A DNA stretch of 64,000 nucleotides from an uncultured Alphaproteobacteria bacterium (GCA_944391405.1 CALXTN010000003.1:30364-94363), one strand, 5' to 3'. Shown: positions 1 through 7,948, numbered from the stretch's first letter. Notes: a model not told the origin generated them from the sequence alone. Made by a program: numbers and translations.

Positions 1-1
1 A

Positions 2-814
2 ACGGCTATTCCCTTTATTTCAGGTATTTTGAAAAGTGGACACGAATCAGTTATTGAACATGCAAATGTTATCTTTTCTATGCCTAATATCGAAAAAAAT
101 CGCCATATTTTAACTATGAAAGATGTTCGTGGTATGAACTTTTCTATTGAAAAAGATCCGCTCATAGATAAAGAGGTTATAGTTGTTTCTGGTAATATGC
201 GCGCTTTTCGCGATATTGCCAGACAATATGGGGTACATGACTTTTTGAATCTTATTGGTAATCCGTTATTTTATATTAATCCAGATGCTGAATCTCGTTT
301 TGAAAATGTCAAAATCGAAAGTGTTCAAAGTTCCAGATTTTCGGAACTGCACAATTATATCACAACACATTCTGTTTGTGATTTGGGGGCTTATAAAGAT
401 ATTACCAGACATCGTTTAGCTTCTTTTTCTATTGAATCTACCAGATACTGCAACTATTCAAAAGGTAAATTTGGTAGTGAATTAACAGTTATTGAGCCTT
501 GTAATATAGAGAAAAACTCTCCAATGTATGAAGAGTGGTTAAAGTGTATGAATATGATTGAAGCTTCCTATATGAAGATGGCTGAAATGGGTGGTAAAGG
601 CGACCAACTTAGAATGCTACTTCCCCACTCTATTAAAGCAGATATGATTATGTCTTCTAACATAACTGAATGGCGTCATATATTTTCCTTGCGTTGTCAT
701 TCTGCGGCTCATCCTTCTGTGCGCTTGGTTATGAAGATGATGTTAGAGAAATTTTATCAGATGTTTCCGAACTTCTTTGTTGACCAATATGAGACTTTTA
801 TAAAAAATCAGTAA
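2..814 (+). CDS. thyX: Flavin-dependent thymidylate synthase, 5'-truncated by the window edge
   Basis: ThyX makes dTMP from dUMP using methylene-tetrahydrofolate, FAD and NADPH. The ThyX signature RHRxxSxxxxSxR is present (RHRLASFSIESTR, codons from nt 407), as is the upstream GHESVIEH block. In the family that block lies well inside the protein, and the reading frame stays open to base 2. A TTG at 29 is therefore not the real start; the true start is upstream of the window. The C-terminal part is complete, including an LLP block and the RCHSAAHPSVR stretch that resembles the nucleotide-binding R-x(n)-AQ/H-x-EIR region. No thyA is seen in this window. ThyX-only thymidylate synthesis is common in Rickettsiales and other AT-rich Alphaproteobacteria. 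Confidence 0.95.
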   Translation, partial: TAIPFISGILKSGHESVIEHANVIFSMPNIEKNRHILTMKDVRGMNFSIEKDPLIDKEVIVVSGNMRAFRDIARQYGVHDFLNLIGNPLFYINPDAESRFENVKIESVQSSRFSELHNYITTHSVCDLGAYKDITRHRLASFSIESTRYCNYSKGKFGSELTVIEPCNIEKNSPMYEEWLKCMNMIEASYMKMAEMGGKGDQLRMLLPHSIKADMIMSSNITEWRHIFSLRCHSAAHPSVRLVMKMMLEKFYQMFPNFFVDQYETFIKNQ

Positions 815-871
815 TTTTAATAGCGTATTTGTATTTCATAAAAACCGATTATAGGCCCTTTTATTTAGCGC

Positions 872-900
872 TTGAAAAATTAGCTCATTTATGTTATATA
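872..900 (+). promoter_or_regulatory. Sigma-70-type promoter for der
   Basis: TTGAAA at 872-877 and TATATA at 895-900 are separated by 17 bp, 41 bp upstream of the der start codon. This is one of the best matches to a vegetative promoter in the window. Confidence 0.65.
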
Positions 901-941
901 CTTGAGCTAGTGTTTATTTGATTTAGCTAAAAGGATAAAAA

Positions 942-2363
942 ATGGCGCTTAAAGTTGCAATTGTCGGGAGACCTAATGTTGGTAAATCCACTCTTTTTAA
1001 CCGCTTGGTTGGCAAAAAATTAGCCCTTGTGCACGACTTACCAGGTGTTACTCGTGATAGAAAAGAAGCTGTTGCAAAACTGAAAGATTTAGAATTGGTT
1101 GTTATTGACACAGCCGGTTATGAAGAAGCTCCTGAGGGACAAATGGAGCAACGCATGTGGCAACAAACTAAGCGCGCCATTGATGAATCTGATGTTGTAT
1201 TCTTCTTATTTGATGCTCGTGCCGGAATGCAAGCATATGATGAGCATTTTGCTGATTTAGTGCGCAGAAGTAAAAAACCAGTATTGCTTTTAGCTAATAA
1301 ATGTGAAGGAAAGACACACGAACAAGGAATTTATGAAGCCTATAAATTAGGACTTGGCGACCCTATAATCTTTTCTGCTGAACATAATATTGGTTTTGAT
1401 GAGCTTTATCTTCAGCTAAAGGATTTCGATGAGCAACTAAATGTCTCTGATACTGAAAAAAGTACACTAGAAGCAGCACAAGCAGATAACTCTTTGCCTG
1501 ACAACATTTCAGAAGAAGATGAGAAAAATTATATTGAAAATTTGAAAACACGTCCGATACAAATTGCCGTAGTCGGGCGTCCTAATGTTGGTAAATCAAC
1601 GCTTGTTAACGCTCTTCTTAATGATGAGCGCATGCTGACTGGCCCAGAAGCAGGACTAACTCGCGATGCCATTACTACTCGTTGGGAATGGAAAGGCTGG
1701 ACTATTAACCTTGTTGATACAGCTGGTCTTAGAAAGCAAGCTAAAGTTTCCGGCGCTATTGAAAAAATGTCGGTGGAAAGCACACTTTACGCTGCAAATA
1801 TGGCTCAAGTTGTTATTTTGGTTTTAGATGCGGATGGAGTTCTTGATAAGCAAGATTTAACTATTGCGCGCAAAGTTCTTGATGAAGGACGCGCCTTAGT
1901 AATAGCTGTCAATAAATGGGACATTGCTGATAAAAAAGAGGCTTTACAAAAATTAAATGACAAACTGCAAACATCTCTTACTCAGGCAGAAGGTGTTCCA
2001 ACTGTTACAATTTCCGCTCTAAAGAAAAAAGGATTAGATAAACTTTTAAGCGCGGTAATTAAAGTTTATGAGCGCTGGAATGTTCGTATTCCTACCGCTC
2101 CACTTAATAAATGGTTCAAAGACGTTCAAGAACAAAATCCAGCACCGTTAGGTAAAAATAAGCGTCGTATTAAGCTTCGCTACATCACACAAGCTAAAAC
2201 GAGACCTCCGGCATTTTTTATTTTCTCAAGTAATCCTGAAGGGCTCCCTGATTCTTATCTGAGATATTTAATAAATCAGTTGCGTGAGACTTTTAATCTT
2301 CGTGGTGTTCCGATTAGAATAACTGTTCGGAAATCTGATAATCCTTATGCTGATAAAGACTAA
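942..2363 (+). CDS. der: Ribosome biogenesis GTPase Der (EngA)
   Basis: Der is a double-GTPase needed for maturation of the 50S ribosomal subunit. Two complete G domains are visible. The first has GRPNVGKST near residue 8, DTAGYE, and NKCE. The second has GRPNVGKST near residue 210, DTAGLRKQ and NKWD. A C-terminal KH-like domain ends the protein. The 473-residue length is usual for the family. The start is ATG 942, preceded by AAAAGGAT. The gene has its own promoter (872-900) and ends in a strong hairpin terminator, so it appears to be transcribed alone. Confidence 0.98.
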   Translation: MALKVAIVGRPNVGKSTLFNRLVGKKLALVHDLPGVTRDRKEAVAKLKDLELVVIDTAGYEEAPEGQMEQRMWQQTKRAIDESDVVFFLFDARAGMQAYDEHFADLVRRSKKPVLLLANKCEGKTHEQGIYEAYKLGLGDPIIFSAEHNIGFDELYLQLKDFDEQLNVSDTEKSTLEAAQADNSLPDNISEEDEKNYIENLKTRPIQIAVVGRPNVGKSTLVNALLNDERMLTGPEAGLTRDAITTRWEWKGWTINLVDTAGLRKQAKVSGAIEKMSVESTLYAANMAQVVILVLDADGVLDKQDLTIARKVLDEGRALVIAVNKWDIADKKEALQKLNDKLQTSLTQAEGVPTVTISALKKKGLDKLLSAVIKVYERWNVRIPTAPLNKWFKDVQEQNPAPLGKNKRRIKLRYITQAKTRPPAFFIFSSNPEGLPDSYLRYLINQLRETFNLRGVPIRITVRKSDNPYADKD

Positions 2364-2396
2364 AAAAAGAGCGTTAGAAAGACGCTCTTTTTATTT
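2364..2396 (+). terminator. Intrinsic terminator after der
   Basis: A 10-bp stem (2365-2374 with 2382-2391, core AGAGCGT/ACGCTCT) with a 7-nt loop starts right after the stop codon and runs into a T-rich tract. Confidence 0.85.
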
Positions 2397-2426
2397 TAAT
2401 ATCTCTTTACTGCTTATATTTCACAT

Positions 2427-2465
2427 AAAAAAAGAGGTGCCGGCAGACACCTCTTCTTTTTCTTT
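2427..2465. terminator. Bidirectional terminator between der and the prepilin gene
   Basis: AAGAGGTG (2432-2439) pairs with CACCTCTT (2448-2455). Runs of A precede and runs of T follow the stem, so it can act on both strands. It lies 14 bp beyond the stop of the minus-strand prepilin gene. Confidence 0.75.
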
Positions 2466-2478
2466 AACAAGAAGTGGC

Positions 2479-3135
2479 TTAGAAGTACTTCCAAACTACA
2501 CCGTTCAAGCTTTGTGCGCAAGCAGCATTTGCATCAACGATGCTATATGGTAAACCATGATCTGTGTCTCCAGGAAGGTGTATATTTGTATTTGCTGTAT
2601 AGCTAGATGTCGGTCCTGAGATGTTATCAATATTCCCTTCTGCAGAACCTGAAGCACCAGCACCAATCCACATAGCAGCTAAACCAGAACCTGCGTCTCC
2701 ACCCCAGTCAGTTGTTGCGATTGATACGCAAGCGCTCTGAGGAATCTGGTCAAAGCTGAGCGCAAATGCCATTTCATCTCCATCATCGGACTGGTCAACA
2801 GCCTGAATAACTACTTCACCACCAAATGCATTAACTATTCTCAATTCTGCAGAAACACTTCCGCTAGCGGATGCGGATACTGTTTCGTACATTTCAGTAG
2901 GAATCAAGCCTGCTTGAACTGCCATACCGTTTGTCAAACCAGAATATGTTCTTTGTGAAGAGAACAATGTTCTAATATTGGTAGAAATCATCTGTACTTG
3001 ATCACTTACTTTATTGGTCTTAAACTTGTTCATAGCTTTTGAATAACCAGCAATACCACCAACTGACAATACGCCAACGATAGCCAAAACGCCGAGCATT
3101 TCAATCATTGAACGACCTTGTTCATTAACTCTCAT
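2479..3135 (-). CDS. Type IV prepilin-like protein
   Basis: The N-terminus reads MRVNEQG followed by RSMIEMLGVLAIVGVLSV, a class III prepilin signal: a short basic leader, cleavage after Gly7, Glu at mature position 5 and a hydrophobic helix. The residue after the cleavage site is Arg rather than the usual Phe. The rest (218 residues in total) is a Gly/Ser/Ala-rich globular domain with two Cys in the last third, which could form a pilin-type disulfide loop. No pilus assembly genes are adjacent, so whether it is a major pilin, minor pilin or pseudopilin cannot be decided. A clear AGGAG precedes ATG 3135. Confidence 0.75.
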   Translation of the reverse strand: MRVNEQGRSMIEMLGVLAIVGVLSVGGIAGYSKAMNKFKTNKVSDQVQMISTNIRTLFSSQRTYSGLTNGMAVQAGLIPTEMYETVSASASGSVSAELRIVNAFGGEVVIQAVDQSDDGDEMAFALSFDQIPQSACVSIATTDWGGDAGSGLAAMWIGAGASGSAEGNIDNISGPTSSYTANTNIHLPGDTDHGLPYSIVDANAACAQSLNGVVWKYF

Positions 3136-3278
3136 ATTAATTCTCCTAAAATATATAAACCTTAGACATTGTTTACTTTACATCAAAAAATATTTTTTAC
3201 AATTATGTAAATAGTCATATCATCTAACTAAAGTAATAGGCAAGGTTGTTACCTCTAAGTTTATTCCCACAAGCAGTC

Positions 3279-3300
3279 CTAAACTTAATTTGGAGTTTAG
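3279..3300. repeat. Short inverted repeat in the pilin upstream region
   Basis: CTAAACT (3279-3285) and AGTTTAG (3294-3300) form a perfect 7-bp inverted repeat with an 8-nt spacer. It has no T-run on the correct side for a terminator. It could be a protein-binding site or chance; nothing else was recognised between 3136 and 3349. Confidence 0.25.
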
Positions 3301-3349
3301 CGAAAAAAACTTAATATTTTCCTAATAATATAAACATTTTCTCTTAATT

Positions 3350-3691
3350 TTATCCAAAAGTTCTACCTCCACACCCAATTTGCGATGCAGGGGTATTATT
3401 TAAGGAGATGTTTATATTATTTATATCTTCTATATCAAGCTCAGCTTCTAGTAGATTAGTGAGTGCTTCGACTAATTTATCTTTGTTGCTTAATCCGATA
3501 GAAACCAGTTCTATCAAAGCACCTTTATTTGCACTGCTACCACCAAACGCCATATTGGAGTTCTGCATAATATTGACCACAACATAAGATATCGGTTTCC
3601 CTAATATATCTGCTGCTAATTCAGATACTTTCTCTGCTAACTTTTTACCATCTTTGATTTCTGCATTAGTATAAACTGTTAGAAATGGCAT
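3350..3691 (-). CDS. MIF-family tautomerase
   Basis: This 113-residue protein matches the macrophage migration inhibitory factor / D-dopachrome tautomerase family over its whole length. Pro2, the catalytic base after Met removal, is present (MPFLTVYTN). The family block MAFGGSS is intact near residue 49, as is the C-terminal INNINISLNN region that resembles the INYYDMN stretch of MIF. The CxxC motif of vertebrate MIF is absent. It lies 15 bp downstream of msbA, behind a good AAAGGAG site, and is probably co-transcribed with it. The enzymatic substrate in bacteria is unknown; phenylpyruvate-type keto-enol tautomerase activity is the expected one. Confidence 0.88.
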   Translation of the reverse strand: MPFLTVYTNAEIKDGKKLAEKVSELAADILGKPISYVVVNIMQNSNMAFGGSSANKGALIELVSIGLSNKDKLVEALTNLLEAELDIEDINNINISLNNTPASQIGCGGRTFG

Positions 3692-3706
3692 TGTTTTCTC
3701 CTTTAA

Positions 3707-5488
3707 TTAACGAAGTTGGGTACGATAGAGTGATGCGTAAATTCCATTTGGTTTAGCTATCAGTTCATCATGCGTTCCGATTTCTGCAATTTTACCATAA
3801 TTTACTACAACAATTTTATCGGCATTCCTGACGGTTGATAAACGATGTGCAATTATAAACACTGTTCTATCCGCCATTAAATTTTCAATCGCTTGCTGCA
3901 CAATTGCTTCTGATTTGTTATCTAAAGCTGAGGTTGCTTCATCTAAAATTACTATTGGGGCATTTTTGATAAATGCACGCGCGATAGCTATACGTTGCTT
4001 TTGACCTCCGGATAACATTACGCCACGTTCTCCGATTTCTGTGTCCAATCCTTTGTCAAGGGTTGAAATAAATTCATCTAAGCATGCACATTTAACCGCT
4101 TTTGCAATTTCTTCTTCTGTTGCGTTTTCTTTTCCTAAAATAATATTATCGCGTATTGTTCCACAAAATAAGAAATTATCTTGAAAAACAATTGCTATTT
4201 TATCACGCAGAGAATCTATATCCAGCTCTCGTATATCAACACCATCTATCGTTAACTTACCACCTGTTACATCATAAAAACGTGGTAATAAATTAACCAA
4301 TGTTGTCTTTCCGCCTCCAGAATTACCAACAAATGCTATTGTTTCTCCTATCCTGATTTTTAAATTGATATGATCAAGAACTTGTTTTCCTTTAATGTAT
4401 GAAAAACAAACATCTTTATATTCAATACAATCTTTTGGTGTTGATAGTTTCTTTGGGTTTTCACAATTTATAATATCAGGTGTTCGTTCTAGCGCTCCAA
4501 ACACACGCTCCATCGCCATTAGAGCCATTTGTACGCTATTGAAGTTGTTACCAATGCTCTTTATTGGATTATATAGCATAATAAGCGCTGCAATAAATGA
4601 CACAAAACTACCAGCTGTTATTTGATGGGTTACAATCAAATATGACCCTAACCAAATTACTGCTGCAACACCAAATGACACAATAAAGTGCATAAGCGGT
4701 GATAACATTCCTGTTCTTTGTATCATTTTCATACCAATTTTAAACACGCTATCCAATGTATTACAAAAACGAGCATTTTGATAGTCATATAAATTGTATG
4801 AAGCAATAATACGATTACCACTATAAGTTTCATTAAAATGTGTCATTACAGCAGAACCCGAAAATACCGACTTATCCATTAATGATTTTATGCGCTTACG
4901 AACTCTGGTTAATGGAAATAAAGCTCCTAATAACACTATTGTTGCCACGATTGCTAATTGCCATGAATTATAAAATAATACGCAAATTAATGATATTGAT
5001 GAAAATAGACGAGTTGTAAATAATTTCATATTATTCAATAAACCACTACATGCAGAATCTACATCATTATTAAACCTAAAAATAATATCTCCTGAAGTAT
5101 TTTTATCAAAAAAAGCGGCATTATAGCGCATTAATTTTCCAAAAAGTTTTTTCTTAACATCCATGGCTATACGCTGTCCCACCCATGTATTTAAATATGT
5201 TGCGCTATATGTCAGCAAACTCTGCAATAAACTAAACACTACAATTAATAATGGGATCAAAAATGTTGTTGTTCCTAGCGTACTTTTTTCAACCATTACA
5301 ACATCCATATACGGCTTTAATGCCCACGCTATTACAGCGTCCATACCCCCGATCGGAATAGTTATTAAAACAGCGGTTAGTGCACGCCATTTATAAGGCA
5401 TTACATATGGTAATATTTTGCGATAATTTACAACTAAATTTAGACTTAAAAATTTTTCTTTCAATTTTCGGAACATAGACTTTTCCAT
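3707..5488 (-). CDS. msbA: MsbA-like lipid ABC exporter (fused membrane and ATPase domains)
   Basis: A 593-residue half-transporter. The N-terminal six-helix ABC membrane domain covers roughly residues 20-320. The ATPase domain follows, with Walker A GNSGGGKT near residue 388, signature LSGGQKQR near 492, Walker B IVILDEATSALD and the H-loop IIAHRLST. Members of this subfamily flip lipid A-core or other lipids across the inner membrane as homodimers. The exact substrate is inferred only from overall similarity. The ATG at 5488 has no strong ribosome-binding site; the ATG four codons later is an alternative. The MIF-like gene follows in the same direction. Confidence 0.85.
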   Translation of the reverse strand: MEKSMFRKLKEKFLSLNLVVNYRKILPYVMPYKWRALTAVLITIPIGGMDAVIAWALKPYMDVVMVEKSTLGTTTFLIPLLIVVFSLLQSLLTYSATYLNTWVGQRIAMDVKKKLFGKLMRYNAAFFDKNTSGDIIFRFNNDVDSACSGLLNNMKLFTTRLFSSISLICVLFYNSWQLAIVATIVLLGALFPLTRVRKRIKSLMDKSVFSGSAVMTHFNETYSGNRIIASYNLYDYQNARFCNTLDSVFKIGMKMIQRTGMLSPLMHFIVSFGVAAVIWLGSYLIVTHQITAGSFVSFIAALIMLYNPIKSIGNNFNSVQMALMAMERVFGALERTPDIINCENPKKLSTPKDCIEYKDVCFSYIKGKQVLDHINLKIRIGETIAFVGNSGGGKTTLVNLLPRFYDVTGGKLTIDGVDIRELDIDSLRDKIAIVFQDNFLFCGTIRDNIILGKENATEEEIAKAVKCACLDEFISTLDKGLDTEIGERGVMLSGGQKQRIAIARAFIKNAPIVILDEATSALDNKSEAIVQQAIENLMADRTVFIIAHRLSTVRNADKIVVVNYGKIAEIGTHDELIAKPNGIYASLYRTQLR

Positions 5489-5620
5489 ATATATTTATAA
5501 TTACTCACACTAAAATGTCCACTTTATTAGCAGATCCGTATTTTCTCTAACAGCTTTTTTATTAGATGTAAATATTAAAGCGCATTTTATGCCTACATTC
5601 ATATTTTCACTTTATAAGCA

Positions 5621-5652
5621 AAAAGCCATCATTTTGATGGCTTTTTGTTTAT
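5621..5652 (-). terminator. Terminator of the cold-shock gene
   Basis: AAAAGCCATC (5621-5630) pairs with GATGGCTTTT (5636-5645) around a 5-nt loop. T-runs are present on both strands, so it is potentially bidirectional. It lies 23 bp past the csp stop codon. Confidence 0.85.
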
Positions 5653-5667
5653 AACTTTTGTTCTGAA

Positions 5668-5871
5668 CTATAATATTTCTATGGAACCAGCAGCGGTACG
5701 ACCTCTGTCGTCATAAATTTCATAGCTTACACGTTGACCTTCATATAATTTTCTTAGTCCTTTCTCCTCTAATTTGGTTATATGCACAAATACGTCTTTT
5801 CCTCCATTTTCAGGCTGTATAAATCCATATCCTTTGCGTGAATTAAACCACTTAACTGTTCCAGTTGTCAT
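5668..5871 (-). CDS. Cold-shock domain protein
   Basis: A 67-residue single-stranded nucleic-acid chaperone of the CspA family. RNP1 (KGYGFI, residues 13-18) and RNP2 (VFVHI, near residue 28) are intact and the OB-fold spans the entire protein. It starts at ATG 5871 behind AGGAG, has its own promoter, a leader stem-loop and its own terminator, so it is monocistronic. Confidence 0.97.
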   Translation of the reverse strand: MTTGTVKWFNSRKGYGFIQPENGGKDVFVHITKLEEKGLRKLYEGQRVSYEIYDDRGRTAAGSIEIL

Positions 5872-5903
5872 TTTGTCTCCTATCTTTAATAGTTACACCT
5901 ACT

Positions 5904-5923
5904 CCGTTAGAATAACCTAACGG
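5904..5923 (-). promoter_or_regulatory. Stem-loop at the 5' end of the csp leader
   Basis: CCGTTAG and CTAACGG form a perfect 7-bp stem with a 6-nt loop. With the promoter at 5930-5957 the transcript would begin at about 5923, exactly at the base of this stem. A 33-nt unpaired stretch separates it from the ribosome-binding site. Confidence 0.55.
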
Positions 5924-5929
5924 ATATGG

Positions 5930-5957
5930 TTTATAATACTATTTATTCTAGAGTCAA
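5930..5957 (-). promoter_or_regulatory. Promoter of the cold-shock gene
   Basis: On the minus strand TTGACT (5957-5952) and TATAAA (5935-5930) are spaced by 16 bp. The same TTGACT -35 box recurs before both tRNA genes at 6442 and 7920. Confidence 0.65.
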
Positions 5958-5970
5958 TAAAAAAAATCTT

Positions 5971-6342
5971 TTATAGGTTGTTTTTTGATAAAATATTTTG
6001 TATTTGTGTTTTTATATATTCTCTAAATTCAGGATTTATACCCTTCTCATTACCTTTTTTTTCTAATATTTCTAATATTTCTGGCTGATATTTGGGTTTA
6101 TTTATAGCTATTTTAGCTAAATACCAAACACTCCCCTCAAAAATTTGCGCATCCTCACTATCTAGTCCCTTTGTAATACTTTCATATGTTGGAGAAAAAC
6201 GCTTTTTTATTTCTGTATTATTTAATACGTATGATGCTTTTTGAATTCTATGTGCTTCTGCGGGGGTAATATCTCCTGTTTTTTTCCCAATCAAGAAATC
6301 TTTTATCTTCTTGAACATTGATGCACTGACACCTTCTGTCAT
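5971..6342 (-). CDS. Hypothetical protein, 123 residues
   Basis: No family is recognised. The protein is lysine-rich, predominantly helical, soluble, and lacks a signal peptide or membrane segment. The start is placed at ATG 6342 because GGGAG lies 8 bp upstream; an in-frame ATG at 6411 lacks a ribosome-binding site. The C-terminal half (WYLAKIAINKPKYQPEILEI and after) has the helix-turn-helix spacing of a HEAT/TPR-like hairpin, but this is only suggestive. It is encoded alone between csp and the oppositely oriented tRNA-Gln gene. Confidence 0.6.
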   Translation of the reverse strand: MTEGVSASMFKKIKDFLIGKKTGDITPAEAHRIQKASYVLNNTEIKKRFSPTYESITKGLDSEDAQIFEGSVWYLAKIAINKPKYQPEILEILEKKGNEKGINPEFREYIKTQIQNILSKNNL

Positions 6343-6441
6343 CTTTATATCTCCCTTATTTTTATATCCCTCGTCAGAATTTAAAATAAGCAGACTTTTT
6401 TCTTTTTGCAACCATTTTTCTGTTGAAGATGTGAAAAATGA

Positions 6442-6470
6442 TTGACTCTTATTTTTATTTATACTATTTA
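6442..6470 (+). promoter_or_regulatory. Promoter of tRNA-Gln
   Basis: TTGACT (6442-6447), a 17-bp spacer and TATTTA (6465-6470) lie 15 bp upstream of the tRNA 5' end. Confidence 0.65.
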
Positions 6471-6485
6471 TCGCTTTTGTTAGAT

Positions 6486-6559
6486 TGCTTCATCGTCTAA
6501 TGGTAGGACAGCGGACTCTGACTCCGTTAATCTTGGTTCGAATCCAGGTGAAGCAGCCA
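6486..6559 (+). tRNA. tRNA-Gln, anticodon CUG
   Basis: A complete cloverleaf with encoded CCA. The acceptor stem TGCTTCA pairs perfectly with TGAAGCA. The anticodon stem GCGGA/TCCGT encloses the loop CTCTGAC, giving anticodon CTG. The T arm carries TTCGAAT. The stand-alone gene has its own promoter and terminator. Confidence 0.97.
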
Positions 6560-6570
6560 AGATGACTACG

Positions 6571-6604
6571 GAGGAAAATTTTGCGTTTATCCTCTTTTTT
6601 ATGC
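6571..6604 (+). terminator. Probable terminator after tRNA-Gln
   Basis: GAGGA (6571-6575) pairs with TCCTC (6590-6594), followed by six T. The stem can extend imperfectly through the A/T-rich loop. Bases 6605-6756 hold nothing else I can recognise. Confidence 0.6.
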
Positions 6605-6756
6605 ATTTTTTCTATTTGAATAGCTTAATTTTAATATTTAGATTTTAATGATATATAGAAATATTTTACTATTCTTGCACACAAATAAGTTCTGTATTAA
6701 ATTTATCTTTCTTACTTTTTAAAGCGAACAATAGGATATTGTATATAGATAGTTTT

Positions 6757-7767
6757 TTATTTCTCTTTAATTACTTTTTTCATGAGCGTTGATAGTGGAT
6801 ACTTTGACAATTCCTCTTTAGGTACAAAAAAACCATCTGGTACCAATGGCGTATCACAAATTATTTTATATATATTCAGCGTTAATTTAATATGCGTGAA
6901 AACATGAGTAATATGCCTCTGAGTATCTTCTGCTTTTGTCCATATTATCCCTTCTTCTTTCCATGGGAATTCGTAAAGACCATTTAAGAGACCTTTTTCT
7001 GTTCTTTTGCGGAGTAGATATGCCCCCTCACTGTTTTGTATCAGGTATACACTTCCTTGCTTTTCTTTTTTCTCAAGTTTCCGGCGAATCGGTATTTGTT
7101 CTAAATCTACTTTATCTTTGGATTGGCATATATCTTTTAACGGGCATAATAAACATTGAGGATTTTTCGGTGTACATATCATTGCGCCTAAATCCATAAT
7201 TGCAGAAGCATAATCCGCTGCATGCTCTCTACTTGTAAGCTTCTCAGCCTTTTTTCGTATAGTTTCTTTAATATCATCCAGAGTTTCCGTTAGATGGTAC
7301 AACCGACAAATAATACGCATTACATTACCGTCAACTACTGTTTCTGGCTGGTTATACGCTAGTGCTAAAAAGCTTGCAACCGTATATTCTCCTATCCCTT
7401 TTAATTTTAGTACTTCTGCTCTGGATTGCGGAAACTTTCCGCCATATTCATTAACTATAATCTGAGCTGTTGTATGCAATGACCGTGCTCTTGTATAATA
7501 CCCCAATCCCTGCCACATTGCATATACTTCTTCTTGCGTGGCTTTTGCTAAACTTTCTACTGTCGGAAACATTTCCATAAATCTTTTAAAATAAGGTATA
7601 ACCGTTTTTACAGTTGTTTGCTGAAGCATAAACTCTGATACCAAAATCACATATGGATTAGGATGCGCTCCTCCCTTTACTCGCCAGGGAAGTTCTCGTC
7701 CGTGTTTTTGGTACCATACTAAAATTTTTTGAGATATTTCTTGCTTATCTGACATATTCTTTCTCAT
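6757..7767 (-). CDS. mutY: A/G-specific adenine DNA glycosylase MutY
   Basis: MutY removes adenine mispaired with 8-oxoguanine. Visible elements are ELPWR near the N-terminus, the helix-hairpin-helix LKGIGEYTVASF followed by the catalytic-Asp block VDGNV, and the 4Fe-4S loop C-x6-C-x2-C-x5-C (CTPKNPQC-LLC-PLKDIC). A C-terminal NUDIX-like 8-oxoG recognition domain follows. The start is placed at ATG 7767 because GGAGG ends 9 bp upstream; ATG 7755 is a possible internal start. The frame stays open further upstream but would run through tRNA-Leu, so it is not used. The ribosome-binding site lies inside the 3' arm of the tRNA-Leu terminator hairpin. Confidence 0.95.
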   Translation of the reverse strand: MRKNMSDKQEISQKILVWYQKHGRELPWRVKGGAHPNPYVILVSEFMLQQTTVKTVIPYFKRFMEMFPTVESLAKATQEEVYAMWQGLGYYTRARSLHTTAQIIVNEYGGKFPQSRAEVLKLKGIGEYTVASFLALAYNQPETVVDGNVMRIICRLYHLTETLDDIKETIRKKAEKLTSREHAADYASAIMDLGAMICTPKNPQCLLCPLKDICQSKDKVDLEQIPIRRKLEKKEKQGSVYLIQNSEGAYLLRKRTEKGLLNGLYEFPWKEEGIIWTKAEDTQRHITHVFTHIKLTLNIYKIICDTPLVPDGFFVPKEELSKYPLSTLMKKVIKEK

Positions 7768-7770
7768 ACA

Positions 7771-7795
7771 AAAAAGCCTCCTTACGGAGGTTTTT
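7771..7795 (-). terminator. Terminator of tRNA-Leu that contains the mutY ribosome-binding site
   Basis: On the minus strand CCTCC, a GTAA loop and GGAGG form a hairpin flanked by A and T runs, followed by CTTTTTTG. The GGAGG arm is also the only good Shine-Dalgarno sequence for mutY (ATG at 7767). The hairpin therefore both can stop transcription from tRNA-Leu and can hide the mutY ribosome-binding site. Confidence 0.7.
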
Positions 7796-7796
7796 A

Positions 7797-7882
7797 TGGT
7801 GCTCTGGAGAAGACTTGAACTTCCACTGCCTGAGGCAACATGCACCTGAAGCATGCGCGTCTACCAATTTCGCCACCAGAGC
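7797..7882 (-). tRNA. tRNA-Leu, anticodon CAG
   Basis: An 86-nt class II tRNA with long variable arm and encoded CCA. On the minus strand it begins GCTCTGGTGGCG and ends CCAGAGC-A-CCA. The anticodon stem CATGC/GCATG holds the loop TTCAGGT, giving CAG. The T loop is TTCAAGT. Confidence 0.97.
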
Positions 7883-7891
7883 AATGTTTTT

Positions 7892-7920
7892 TTATTACTT
7901 ACTTTTTTTATATTAGTCAA
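7892..7920 (-). promoter_or_regulatory. Promoter of tRNA-Leu
   Basis: On the minus strand TTGACT (7920-7915), a 17-bp spacer and TAATAA (7897-7892) lie just upstream of the tRNA 5' end at 7882. Confidence 0.65.
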
Positions 7921-7948
7921 TACTTTTTATCTTTTTTTATTAGGGCTT

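Noticed and set aside
6343..6411. N-terminal extension of the small orphan at 5971 to an ATG at 6411
   Set aside because: No ribosome-binding site at 6411, while GGGAG is correctly spaced before ATG 6342.
7768..7854. Longer mutY reading frame beginning at 7854
   Set aside because: It would translate through tRNA-Leu and its terminator; MutY homology begins near MSDKQ, and a ribosome-binding site fits 7767.
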